DNA of 64,000 nt from Capsicum annuum (Eukaryota; Streptophyta; Magnoliopsida; Solanales; Solanaceae): contig NW_025857693.1 in assembly GCF_002878395.1 (NCBI RefSeq), positions 126,432 to 190,431 of the forward strand. Direction: 5' to 3'. A program made the translations under genes and the position numbers. The stretch's first letter is position 1. The number at the start of each line of letters is the position of its first letter. Positions 35,463-46,429 of this stretch are shown in pieces. Under the pieces are notes generated by a model, which was not told the origin of the DNA, searched no databases, and was given only the letters and a program-made list of their open reading frames with translations.

Positions 35463-35476
35463 AGTCATGTATCATT
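35463..35476. repeat. Target-site duplication of LINE L2, right copy
   Basis: AGTCATGTATCATT, identical to 28898-28911. It abuts the 5' end of L2 at 35462. Confidence 0.92.
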
Positions 35477-35514
35477 AACTTTACTTTAGATAAAAATTAT
35501 AATGACAACTTATA

Positions 35515-35700
35515 TTTAAACTCCCTATCTCTCTCACCTCTCTCCCGCCACTCTCTCACACCTCTCACTCCCCTATCTCTTCTCTCTCCCCCATTTTTTC
35601 ATTTCTTTTTTCTAAATCTTTTCTCTCTTTTTGTGCTCTTTTAAATATAAATCTCCTTTTTTAATTTCTTTTTTTTTTTAACATTTGATTTTTTTAGCGT
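35515..35700. repeat. Pyrimidine-rich tract
   Basis: About 190 bp of almost pure C/T on the plus strand, made of CTCTCTCACC, CTCTCTCCC and T runs. It is low complexity, with no promoter elements or ORF assigned. Confidence 0.75.
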
Positions 35701-35789
35701 TTCTTATTGGTTTCGTCATATGATGGAGATAGCTACAGATGAAGAGCCAATTTTGCTTTTCCTTTTTAATTTCTACTTCAGTAATTGAA

Positions 35790-36150
35790 AAATAAGGTTG
35801 TGTAGGATGTATATAGCAATTATATATTTGTTTTATAAAATACATTTTTGTGCAAGATTTATAAATAAACTACATAAAATATATATGAAAACTGTATAAT
35901 TATTATATAAAATATGTGTATGAATAACTATTGCTGCTAAAGATTGTATATGATGTGTATATAAGCCGTATAATTCTTGTATAGGAGTGCATATGTATAA
36001 TATTTCTATAGAAACTGTATCATTATTGTATAATATATGCATATGAATAATTATTGCAACTAAAGGTTGTATAGGATGTGTATAGAAACTTTATAGTCGT
36101 TGAATAGAATATGTATATGTATAGAATATGTGTATAAAATGTATTAATGA
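35790..36150. repeat. Diverged tandem repeat (TGTATAGAAACTGTATAATTAT unit)
   Basis: About three imperfect copies with a period near 110-130 bp. The shared blocks are GAAACTGTATAATTATTGTAT, AATATGTGTATGAATAA, TATTGCTGCTAAAGATTGTAT and GATGTGTATA. The minus-strand ORF at 35833-36042 translates the repeat (H-I-L-Y-N-N occurs twice) and is not a gene. Confidence 0.7.
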
Positions 36151-37273
36151 TGAATAAAAGTATTGTTGATCACGATGGAATTGTATCAATATATATCATA
36201 TATGTATCATATTGTATATATGTATTAGTATTTTAGAATACTTAAATATGTATTTATTGTATCATATTGTTTAAGGTATGTATTGTATTGTATCAATATG
36301 CGTCAACACATATGGAAGCTATATCAGTACACTAGAAGAATAAGGAATTATAGTTATCCTGATACATATATATAGTATCAAAGATACATGTATCTGTTAA
36401 TAAACATGCACTGTTTTAATTGTATTTGAAAAAGATACACTCTTTTCTTTTTGGATTATAGAAAACATATGTCTATTAGTATATCATATGTGATTTATAT
36501 ATACAATTAGTATATATATATATATACTATACATTGGGTATGTATTCATTATAAATATATACACACAAATTATGCATAAAAATATAGGCATGAAAAATAA
36601 TTATTTAAAAAGAGCATTGATTAAAAGATTAAGATTCTTTTTTAAAAGAGAGCATAAAAAAGCAAAATTAGAAAAACAAAGTAGGGGAGCAGCAAACTTT
36701 TGACCTGCAAAAAAGGTCCAAAAAACACACAAACAAGGAAATCAAATTCCTTGTCCATTCGATTGATAATATTTTGCAGAGGACGACTATTTTTCATCTT
36801 CTTTCTTAATATAAATTTGATGTTCAAAGCAAAATGAAACTCCAAAGTATATCACTGAATCAGTTCAAACTGATAAAAAACTGACTTCTAATTGATTTGG
36901 TTTTATGTTGGTATTAAAAAAATATATATATTCACTTTTTTAATAAAATAAAATAAAAAGTATTTAGTTTAATTTAAATTAACCAAATAAATGTTTAACC
37001 AAAACAGAATCAAGCCAAAATATGTGAAAAGAATTCACCTATAAATTATTTATGCATATACAAATGTTATTGTGTACATTTTTCATAATGTAAAAGCTAA
37101 AGTGCCAAGTACACATAATTTCTAGATCAACTCATTTTACATGGAGCTGGCCATAAAATTTCAATTGATATGTAATAGGCAAAATATATTTACTCTTTTT
37201 TTTTGTTTTTTTCTGCTTTTTAAAATGTGAAATGCACCAGTCGGGAATGTATATTATAATCATATTTACATTG
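36151..37273. other. AT-rich stretch without recognised genes
   Basis: From 36151 to 36560 the sequence is rich in TGTATCA-like words and short TA runs, including the palindrome AGTATATATATATATATACT near 36510-36529. From 36561 onward it is plain AT-rich sequence. Pairs such as GATTTGGTTTTATGTTGG and AACCAAATAAATG hint at a decayed inverted-repeat element around 36890-37010, but ends could not be defined. Confidence 0.4.
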
Positions 37274-37666
37274 TGTCACGACTCATTTTTTCAAGTCATG
37301 ATGACATCTACTTTAACCACCAGTAGATAAGTCAAATCATAACCCATAATGACATGTAATAGGCTAAACAAAGGAAGACGAAAGAATACGAAATTTAGAC
37401 ATTCAAATAGAAAACTAAATAGCAATATATAATCATGAAAGTACTAGAAGATAGGAAAAAATAAAGAAATGTGTAAAAAGAGTACCGCCACGACCTGGTA
37501 AGGTTTGTACAACAGCCACTAAATTCAAAAAAAATAGAGTACTAAATAATATCAAATATACAAGTAGTCTCGAAAAAGTAAAGATTGTCCAAAAATAGCA
37601 AAAGGAAAGAGTATCAACTCCAGCTTTGAAAGTTCACCCTATCTCCAAATTTTCAAAAGCAAGTTA
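37274..37666 (-). mobile_element. LTR fragment N of the B/C group
   Basis: It begins TGTCACGACTCATTTTTTCA on the plus strand and follows the B and C LTR outer end (ATGATGACATCTAC..ACCAGTAG, later TTCACCCTATCTCCAAA as in C at 43090). It stops at about 37666, where Athila/Tat-like sequence starts. Only the primer-site side of the LTR is left, so this is a truncated remnant. Confidence 0.65.
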
Positions 37667-38588
37667 TCTAGCCTAAATTACACCTCCTAAAAGTATAACG
37701 CAATTGCTTTAAAATATAGAATCCAATAAGGTTTGGATTGGACCCACAGAGAATAGGCCAAAAATCTCACGAGCATGCTGATGTAGCCAAAAAGTACAGA
37801 AAGTAAAATGAGGAATTTTGTAACAATCAGTAGTAAAAGTAGCACTGCTTGGCAAGTAAAGTTGAAATCAGTATGAGACAATCACTAGGACTGTGTTTTC
37901 CCTGACCTCTTGACTCCATAGACTTATCGTGCTGGAAAAACTATCTCGGTGTCTTGCATGAAGAATCTAACAAGTTATGTATCCCCTTTCCGTCTCTCGT
38001 CTTTGATTTGAGTGAATTTCACTCATTTTCTCTCAATTTTAGAGGAAACTAACCCTTATTCTAGATCCCAGATAAACTATCTTCTCTCGGTTTCAAGTTA
38101 ATTAGATGAAGATTAATAGTTTTAAATTACTGTTGTGATCTTCTTTTAGTAATCTCAACCTCTCTTCTGAGATAATATCGAATATAGGTAGTTTTAACGT
38201 CTGCATTCATCAAGAAAATAATCAATACGAAGAAAACCACAATACATGCACGAACACCAATTTAGAATGACTTTGTACTTTCTCTGTTTTGCTAATCCAT
38301 CATGACTCACACAATCCTAGTTATGGAATTTAGCTTTTCATGATTGCAACAATACACATATAATTTATAATTAAAAGCGTATGAATGACCTCACCAATAA
38401 TAAGGAAGAAAACAAAAATCTAAACTTTATATCAAACCCTTAAAAATCAATGAACAAGAATCCCAAGATTGAAATTGTATCTTAGAACTCAAAAGTATGT
38501 AAAAGTACATAAACAAATGACAGAAAATAGGGTATTTATATTTACATTGCAGTTCTTCTAAACAAAATAGGCTAACTAAGGTCTTTAG
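37667..38588 (-). mobile_element. Athila/Tat-like LTR/leader fragment M
   Basis: The minus strand is homologous to plus-strand 55740-56655 (element K). Shared blocks include AGGGTTTGATATAAAGTT, TTGCAATCATGA..AGCTAAAT, ACTAGG.TTGTG, GCAAGACACCGAGA and TTAGGAGGTGTAATTTAGGC. A TATA box (TATAAATA, minus) is at 38533-38540. The fragment is cut on the right by element G (38589) and on the left just after the TTTAGGC leader motif. No coding sequence remains. Confidence 0.68.
38533..38540 (-). promoter_or_regulatory. TATA box in fragment M
   Basis: The minus-strand sequence is TATAAATA, followed by ACCC. It lies in an otherwise GC-poor promoter-like LTR segment. Assigned by motif alone. Confidence 0.4.
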
Positions 38589-40702
38589 TGAAACACCTCA
38601 AATTTTTTATCCCTGAAAATTTCTTGACCTATGAGCTTACTGCCCAGACTACGACTTTTCCTACGAGTCATAAGGTGTCATTAAGGATCGTAGGAACCAA
38701 ATTATAGCCTGACAGTGTGGATTGATAAATTTTTTGTTATGATTATGATTGGCTCCCAACAAGTCGTAAGATTCTATACGAATTGCATAGTCCCATCCAT
38801 AGTCAAACTAGAGTCATGCCCAAATGTTCTGTCTTGCCTACAATTTGACCAAAGTAGTTGTAATATTTGAGTATCACTCATATTTTAAAACTCATGGACA
38901 TACTAGTATGGGAGTCCATGGATTCATTCCAGACTACAACTGGAGGTCACGAGTCGTAAGGTCGCCCATAACGACTGGGAAATAAGTTTTTAGTTTTTCA
39001 TTAAGGGAACTTTGGACATTATTTATTTTTATCCAAATATGACCCATGACTTTAAAAACTTATTGGGACCCTATTCCTACTCATAACACACCAAAATTAC
39101 TTCACTCTTCTCACAAATTCTCTCAAGCAAGAGCGTTAGAATTTCTCAAGGTTGATTGTCTAGAGCTTCCAAGGACAAATTTTCTCCAAAATTGTGATCC
39201 TTTCAGGCATATGATTCTTCCCCAAATCTTATTTTATGAAAAACATGTGTTTTCAATAGTTTAATTTTATGGATTTGAATGTGGATTTTGACATGAGTTG
39301 AGGATTTTGGAATGGTTGACCCCTCAATTATTTTTCCATGGTTTTAATAAGTTGTTCATGCTTTGAATTGAATATTTTTGAACTAATGGTGTGCATGAGT
39401 GTGGGAATTATAATGAGGTCATGGTAATCCCCTAGTTTAATGTTTTGAACTTGTAAATTGGTTTTGAACAATTATAATCCCTCAACCCACTTGTGTAAAT
39501 GGCTTTGAATTGTGGCGTTATCACTTGATTTTACTTACACACTTATACTATTGCATTGCATAAATAATTAAACAATGAACATGGATTTTGAAGGCCTTGT
39601 TGGCTATGTTTTGATTTAATAAACTAAAGGAGGTCGGTGCATTTCTCCAACATGATTTAATGAACAAAGAGGGTCGCGGCATTCTCCTAAATTAATGAAA
39701 TTGTAATGGTATAATTATGAGCTTGCAAGCTAAATGGTATGACAATACCGTAGTGTGACTTAATGTATGATTCCTTGGTTAATGAATGAGTTATGTGAGA
39801 ATTGTTTAAATTGGTATTAATGGGTGTTATGTAGCTAAGCTATGAAGGCGTAAATCTCGAATGACTTATACTAAAATCTCACATTTGCTAACGTGAGGGT
39901 TGGTCTAGATGACTGTAGGCATGGTTTACACTATTGATATATTTTGTATATAGTATTGATATGAGGTTGGGGCATTCCCTAGTCTTCCTTCATACCTTTG
40001 GTTTATGCGGCTAACATACATTGGGGCCCTTTCAGCAGAGAAGCTGAACCCATATAGCTCGTGGGTGCCTGTTTATGACGGTTGATCTATATATTCTGGG
40101 ATAATAGTTTACTTTTATGTTAAACTTTGTTCCCTACCCCAGCATATACTATATATGTATGCATGAATGTGAACATGTACAATGAGTTTGAAATTAAACT
40201 TTTGACTGACACTACTTTGTTCTTATCCTGAGTTACATTCTAGTGCTCGCGATAATAACCATCTCTGGACGTTGTATCCCCGTGCGATGTAGGGTCTGAA
40301 GGTATTTCTACTTTTCCTGTGTAGTGAAAGATAATCTCACAGTCAGTCGTCTGCGATGAAGTGGTGAGCTTCTATTCTCCAAAATACTTGATCATTCTAT
40401 CGATATTTCTTCCATAAATTAGAATTAAATATTTCACATTTACATTGTCATTGTCAAGGTTGGGGTCATGTCCCAACGAAGGTTATTTTCTTGTATAGAG
40501 GTTTTGTAAATTACTATAGACTGGGTATTGGTTGTTGACATTCTTAGACTTTGAGTTACTATTTACTCTATCTTGTTATATGTTCAGAATTCATCCGCTG
40601 GCTAGTACATTATGTTCTAATTGACTAGGAAAAGAGGGTGGTCTTCGATCCTTGGTTGACTTAAGATACCTATCACAGCGAGGTCCTAGTCGAGTCCTGA
40701 CA
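38589..40702 (+). repeat. 5' LTR of element G (A/F family)
   Basis: A 2114-bp plus-strand LTR from TGAAACACCTCAAA to GAGTCCTGACA, followed by an initiator-Met primer site. Its length and internal blocks (GGGCCCTTTCAGCAGAGAAGC near 40023, CCCCGTGCGATGTAGG near 40279) match element F (63030, 63286) and, reversed, element A. The U3 part contains TACGAGTCATAAGG-type dyads. The plus-strand ORF 39046-39264 is a chance frame. Confidence 0.85.
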
Positions 40703-40707
40703 AAGTT

Positions 40708-40722
40708 TCTATCAGAGCCAGG
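40708..40722 (+). promoter_or_regulatory. Initiator-Met primer binding site of element G
   Basis: TCTATCAGAGCCAGG begins six bases after the LTR end. It is a near match to TGGTATCAGAGCCAGG, complementary to plant initiator tRNA-Met. It confirms plus orientation. Confidence 0.82.
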
Positions 40723-40916
40723 TTCATGGTCATTTGGGTGTCCACAAAGTCATATCAAGTAGATTCTCTTTTATGAGTATGTAGCATATCACACTTATGA
40801 AGGAGAGGATACGAGACATTTAGGAATGTTTTTCCTTTCTTGTTATTCTAATTTTAGTCTGTAGAGTATAAGTTGTTGAAATCTCCTCTAATTTTCATTT
40901 GCTCGTATTTTATATT

Positions 40917-41330
40917 ATGTCTCCTCAAAGATCCGATACCCATAAAACCTCTTCTGTCCTACCTAAGGACAATGTAGATGGAACTCATCCTTCTTATAAA
41001 GTTTAGATCTGGTCTAGGGGTCCAACTCCTAATTCTACTTCCTCATGTGGAGTTTCACCGGTCCCTACCGGTCCACTTTGATCTCCTCGAATTGATGATG
41101 ATAATACCCCAACACCCTATGGACACATTTCCAATGCTAAGTTTTGTTGTTCTATTCATCTGTTGACCTAGTTAGTGACATCTCAGTCACGTTAGTCAGG
41201 TCCTACTGGTATTGCTGTAAGTTTTTCTGAGATTATTCGAGTCGTACAGTTTATGAGGATCAATCTTTGACCTTTACTGGATCTAAGGTTTAGGAGGGTT
41301 CTTAAGGGTACATCGATGAGATAGAGAAGA
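40917..41330 (+). pseudogene. Element G gag, 5' part
   Basis: It starts at ATG 40917 (M-S-P-Q-R-S-D). Later blocks are V-V-Q-F-M-R-I-N and G-T-S-M-R, then I-D-E-I-E-K-I-L, the Retrotrans_gag entry seen in A (R-L-N-P-R-I-F-T..G-F-I-D-K). Many in-frame stops and at least one frame change occur. Homology ends near 41330, where an inverted LTR end (J) begins, so the rest of G is missing. The ORF at 40978-41166 is a shifted piece of this gag. Confidence 0.75.
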
Positions 41331-41708
41331 TACTAATACCCATGACCTATACCCCTAGCATAATAGAATCTAAAGAGGATTGAACACTGCGCACCATACG
41401 AGTCCATGGTACGACTCATTCCCAAACTTACGGCTCATATTGATCCACTCGTACTCAGATCCAACCTAAGTCACTAAGACTAAGATTAAGTGAAGTAACC
41501 AAACAAACTGTATCCATCGATACGACTCATATCACCCTAGTCATATCCATTCCAAAAACCAAATCCAACCCATCAAGCAACACGAGTCAGCATACGACTA
41601 ACCCATATCACTCATATCCTAGTGTACGAGTTGTTTACCCTTATCATAACTTGTCCAGAAACCAAAAATCTATGAAATTTTCTATGGACAGAAACCCAGG
41701 GTGTTTCA
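41331..41708 (-). mobile_element. Inverted LTR end J (A/G-like family)
   Basis: Read on the minus strand it starts TGAAACACCCTGGGTTTCTG at 41708, the same start as G (TGAAACACCTC). It runs through about 370 bp rich in ACGAGTCA and ATATGAGT words. Its inner side abuts the truncated G gag. Element D sequence begins directly at 41709. It is probably the outer end of a related LTR left by a deletion or inversion. Confidence 0.6.
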
Positions 41709-42745
41709 GCTGGTTCAGTTGAGAAAAAAATAGTGAAGTGGTTAAGGTTGGAAAGGAGAAAGATAGTGCTGCAGATGTTGTTGAATAAATGGGGAACAGA
41801 ATGATGAAAGTTCATATTGCTAGAAGGACCATGTCCTCCTGTTCAAAATCTGGCAACCCTACTGAGATGAGGCAGAAACATATAGCAGTAAAAAGAAAGG
41901 AAATTTATGAGGGACCTGGTCCCAAGAGAAAAGGAACTGTTGTTGAAGAAGTGAGTGTTAGTCTAAATAAAAGAAAATGAGAGAAAAGAGAAAAGTATGT
42001 GGCTAGAGAACAAAGAAATAAAATACTAAAAACACAGAGAGTCCTATCAGGAAGAGTGATTGATCCAAAAAGGTATGAGAAACCCAGGATGATTGAATTA
42101 GTTAAATATGTCCGGCATCAAGGCTGGTTACACTTGTTTGAGGAATCATCCCCTATGGTCTTTGAGAATGAGGTCATAGAATTTTGCTACACCATGGATT
42201 TCTCAGAAGATGGGCAAAGCTTGTCTTCCCAGGTGCATGGAAAGTCCATAAATTAGGATGAAGAACCACTGGGAAAAATCTTGGATGTACCAGTTATTGG
42301 AGTTAGGACTGTTGTAAATCAAGGCCCACAATTAAGTTTACATTTAATGCCTCCAGGGTGGGTGGAACATTTATAGTAGTTGTTAATATATTATTCCTGA
42401 TATGTGAGTTATAATTAGTATTTGAATTCATCCACAAAGTCCTACTACCAAGAGCTGGGAAGACTGCAATTGCATCTAGGCTGACCTGATCTTGCCAGAA
42501 TGCCTGAGTAATTTTAAATTGATCAGCCTGTCTGCTCTTATTATTAAACACTTGAAGAAAGTAATTCTTGAGAAAGAAGGGAGTCATGGAATGCTCTATG
42601 GGTTCTTGCTGAATAGGTTCTTTGATCATTTCAGAGTAGTTGGGACTAGAGGAATTCATAGAATAGCCAAATAAAAGTTCACGCTAACCACTTTGGTAGA
42701 AAATGAGTGCATGGAAAGAAAAATAGGAATTGTATCCCAAGTATC
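41709..42745 (+). pseudogene. Element D: plant transposon protein (envelope-like) ORF, first part
   Basis: Plus-strand reading gives a basic N-terminal region (K-R-K-E-I-Y-E-G-P-G-P-K-R-K-G-T near 41893-41940). Then comes a domain common in solanaceous retroelements: V-L-S-G-R-V-I-D-P-K-R-Y, W-L-H-L-F-E-E-S-S-P-M-V-F-E-N-E-V-I-E-F (41999-42190), D-V-P-V-I-G-V-R-T, and at 42492-42674 H-L-K-K-V-I-L-E-K-E-G-S-H-G-M-L-Y-G-F-L-L. Such ORFs are annotated as putative plant transposon or envelope-like proteins; a true envelope function is not established. Stops at 41787, near 41979 and near 42255 show decay. C interrupts the frame at 42745, and it resumes at 53931. The minus-strand ORF 42303-42659 is a shadow. 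Confidence 0.75.
41910..41924. repeat. AGGGACCTGGTCCCA palindrome in element D
   Basis: First of four near-identical 15-bp inverted repeats in D. The others are at 54640-54654, 54823-54837 and 55514-55528, on the far side of inserted element C. Here it lies inside the coding frame (E-G-P-G-P-K). Confidence 0.7.
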
Positions 42746-43184
42746 TGTCATGACCCAAATTTCAAGTCATGATGGTACCTACCACATCCCACCGGTGGGT
42801 AAGCCGATACCGTAACTCAGAGCTAATGCAATGGGTTACCTTGGTAGAAATGCCCAACACATACCCTATATATGAATACAATATAAACAATAGAAATTCA
42901 CAACTAAAGACAACAGATATTCAATACCAATCCCATTACCTGATAGTATTAATACAAGAGCTTCTAAACTTGACAATAGGAATTTACAATCTCTAAGTCT
43001 AAATTGTCTAAGATAGTCTCATACATTTTTCTCAAAAGATAAAGACAAATAAAGATAGAGGGGAAAAAGTGTAACTCAAAATCCAAGAGCTCACCCTATC
43101 TCCAAATAGTCAACATGGCACGAACTAGCTCAACGTCGGTAACTAGAACCTGCGTATGCACCAAAAAGATACAAAAGTGTAGTT

Positions 43185-43208
43185 TGAGTACCAAAACACG
43201 GGTACTCA
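43185..43208. promoter_or_regulatory. LTR hairpin, element C 3' LTR
   Basis: TGAGTACC and GGTACTCA make a perfect 8-bp stem with an 8-nt loop. The stem sequence is the same as in both B LTRs while the loop differs, as expected if the structure is kept. The copy in the C 5' LTR (about 51934-51955) is decayed. Confidence 0.62.
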
Positions 43209-43489
43209 GTAGGCATCATTAGTCGACTAGGCTAAATTGTAATATAATGACAATATAAGGTAAGAAAAAAATCTTATAGTCAAGGAATAGGATTGAACCT
43301 GAATCTTCTCCTCTATCACTGTAACACTATCTATACTACTGAGGCAATAGGACGATATACTATATCAATAGACTTCATAATCATCATATCAAATGAGTAT
43401 CATTTTGTGAAGCGTAAAGTCACATACCCAAAATCAATCATGTCATTTAATATCCAACACATACACATCACTAAAGTAATAAACAAAAG

Positions 43490-43640
43490 ACTTACCACGA
43501 CATCCCATACCGCCTGAAAGTACACGTTAAAGAACCCTACCAAGAACTCATCACGGTGTCCCATACCACCGGAGAGTACACCAAAAGAACAATATAAAGA
43601 ACTCATCACGGCTTCCAATACCACCGGAGACTACACCAAA
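43490..43640. repeat. LTR tandem repeat (CATACCACCGGAGAGTACACC unit), element C
   Basis: Three imperfect units of about 60 bp with AAGAACTCATCACGG, CCCATACCACCGGAGAGTAC and ACCAAAAGAACAATA. The same array is in the 5' LTR at 52240-52400. Confidence 0.75.
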
Positions 43641-44389
43641 ATATCAACAAATAATATAATAAAGCACAACTACTCCACACTTGCCAAACCCACGGGTAGA
43701 ACAACCCCGCCATGGCTCATTACCGAGAACCATATCAAATATCCATACCATAATTTAATCACAACAAAACCAATATTATTATAGCATAGTTATACAGTTA
43801 CTAAATCTCTAGCTCATTGATAAACTACATGTTTTAGTCTATTGAAGTTAACCTCCATTCCTACAAGCCACTAGACTACAAGTTTTATAGTTACTAGTCA
43901 TCAATTAAGGAATTGCTACAAGTTACCCATACAATTCATTATTCATTTATCACAAGGCCATTTTCTAGCTAGCACTCTCATTATAGAAGTCATCACCTAA
44001 GACACCACGGCATTACATATTAGAAGTCAACCTAGGTATTCATCATGCAATACTAAGCCCATCATCATTAGGCATGTCACAACCTTAAGGACTAGTTTCC
44101 ATATTTTTGGCAAGTAAGGTCCACAACTAATATACTAGACTCCTAGTATTCAAGTCATAGTAATTTATTAGAAATGAAAAGTTGTCACATAAGCCACTTT
44201 TCTAGGAAAAATTCCATGACATAACCATTATTCCATGTCAAATAGATTTGCTAGGTAAGCCCTTTGCCAAAGAAGACATCATGTCCCAAGTACACAAATG
44301 GTTTGGCTCCACACGGGCTAACCCCACAAGTTTCAATGCAGTTATGTAAATTTTCCTCACACAGCATCATAAAATATTTACCTCTTCTA

Positions 44390-44640
44390 GATTCACCGGG
44401 TATCAACATATCCTCCGAATTCACGTGGCAATATCATAACATCAACGTATCCTCCGAATTCACCGGGCAACCTCATAACATCAACATATCCTTCGAATTC
44501 ATCGGAAAACATCATAACATAAACATATCCTCCAGTTTCACCGAGCATCATCATACATCAACATATTCTCTAGATTTACGGGGCAATATCATACATCATT
44601 ACGTCTTCTGGATTCACCGAGCATCATCATATCATTTCAC
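44390..44640. repeat. LTR minisatellite (TATCCTCCGAATTCACCGGGC unit), element C 3' LTR
   Basis: About five to six units of roughly 40-45 bp. Each is CATCAACATATCCTCCGAAT, then TCACCGGGCAACATCATAA. The translated ORF 44264-44680 only reflects the repeat (I-N-I-S-S-E-F-T repeated). A shorter version is in the 5' LTR at 53270-53480, and a related array is in B. Confidence 0.82.
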
Positions 44641-46429
44641 ATTTCTCAAGGCAACAACATACATACATGTACATAGCTAAATCAATAAGAAAATACAAGC
44701 CCACAATAATACGGTAATAAAAAAGTAAGAAAATGTGTATCACCCTACCTTACTATTAAGTATTACTATATAACATGAGCATAAACATTAGAATAAGTAT
44801 TCACATAGTATATACACAATAATCACTTTCCCAAGGCTATCCATATCATGACTACAAGATAATCCATCAAGTATACATATTAACCAACCATCGAACATAT
44901 ATATAATCCAACAATCGGGGTTTAACCATTAATAATTTCAACGACATAATTTAGACACTCACCTAGCATCTAGGACTCTAAGAAATTTCATAGTTCAAGC
45001 TTAAGGTGGGTCAAGTCTCACTCCTATATTCCATGAATGCCAAAGTCCACCCTCACAAGGCTAATATCTACCTGGATTAGGTTAAGTTATCTAAATCACA
45101 TCATAGGGGCTTATCAATCCTTGCTAAGCCTATCGGGGAAACCTGCTTCAAGTATTCCTCCTAAGTTAATCCAGCACCAAGGTCATTTCCTAACTAAGCA
45201 CTAGCAAGGTCAACATAATCCTAAGGTTAGGGAGCAAAACCATTCTCATCTATTAGAGCAACTAGAGTATTATCATACTATTCATGAAACTACAAGTAGA
45301 TTATCCAAGGTTCTAGGCTAAGGGTCAAGCATATCACCTTGCAAATTCAATAACCTATAAGAGCCAACTAGTCCTAATTATCACCATTCAATAATTTATT
45401 ATCTAAACCCTGCCCAATCTCACAAGATATTAACAATTATACTACAATGAAGCTCAATCTAACTACAAGTAAGCCTAACCTACCTTGAGTCCAAGCAACT
45501 CACGACCCAGCAAGCTTTTCCTTTTCTTTAGTTGAAGCTCCTTCCTCCACGAGCAAAGCTATCAACAATACAATCTAAGCATTACAACAAGATTAACAAT
45601 ACCCATTATGGAACCATTGTTCCATGGGTTTAAAAGGACACCAAACTCCAAAGTGGGTTTCATCTTTGGAAAAAAAGTTTCCTAGACCAACACATTGTTC
45701 AACTACCTTTAGGGAGTTATAACCCTCAATAAATTTGAGTCAATCAATCAAATTTGGAGCTACAATTGAGCCTTAATGATTTAGGGGTTTTGATTCAAGA
45801 AATCATGAAATCTATACTAAATGAGAAGATATTTTACCTTACATTATAGCAAGATTCAATTTCACGAGTTGTTTCAGCTTCAGTTCACTCACTTGGCAGG
45901 TTTACACTCCATTAGGGTTTAAGGTTTAAGGAGGAATAAAAGACCAAAATCTAGTCCAAGGCAACACTTAAATAGGCTTTGCTCAGTCCTCGAGTAGTGC
46001 GGTCGCACCCTTCACCTAGTCGCGGTCGCAGCACTATGGTGTCACTTGACCATCGCGGTCATGGCATCTCGGTCCACACTAAGAATGGTTGAAGCTTGGA
46101 ACTAGAGTTTCCAAGCTTTGGTCAATACCTCGAGATACATCCGAGTCCATTTAGAACAAATAACTTATGCAACCCCATAGTTTTCGACATTTCGAATGCG
46201 TTGCCAAAGTTGAATTTTATATACGAGGCTGTTTTACCAAAGTTTTCATTTAGTGAAGACTTCCAATTGAGAAAGTGATTCGAGGGACCAAACGAACTGC
46301 CAGGTAACCAAACTATCGGTCCCCACAAGTCACTAGTGACTTGGGACGGCTATAGAGAAGCTATATCGAAGATAATAGGCAAGAATACAGATAATGACTT
46401 TAAGGGTCATTACAACATCCACTACTAAG

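Larger units (their letters stand above)
42746..46414 (-). repeat. 3' LTR of element C (3.7 kb)
   Basis: It runs from TGTCATGACCC at 42746 to GGGTCATTACA at 46414. It contains the hairpin 43185-43208, a 60-bp tandem repeat 43490-43640, the minisatellite 44390-44640, and a promoter-side region (45960-46090) with GTGCGGTCGCAC and a TATTTAAG site in sense orientation. ORFs within it, including 44264-44680 and 46096-46278, are chance frames. Confidence 0.86.

Noticed and set aside
40708..40722. tRNA-Met-like sequences near 11055, 21479, 40708, 51476, 60005 and 63779 as tRNA genes
   Set aside because: Each is only 11-17 bases, next to an LTR end. They are primer binding sites; no cloverleaf is present.
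42303..42659. 118-codon minus-strand ORF as a gene
   Set aside because: It is antisense to the D envelope-like ORF, whose plus-strand residues match a known domain pattern.
44264..44680. 138-codon ORF with repeated I-N-I-S-S-E-F-T peptide
   Set aside because: It is a translation of the C LTR minisatellite. The unit is not kept in frame in the other LTR.
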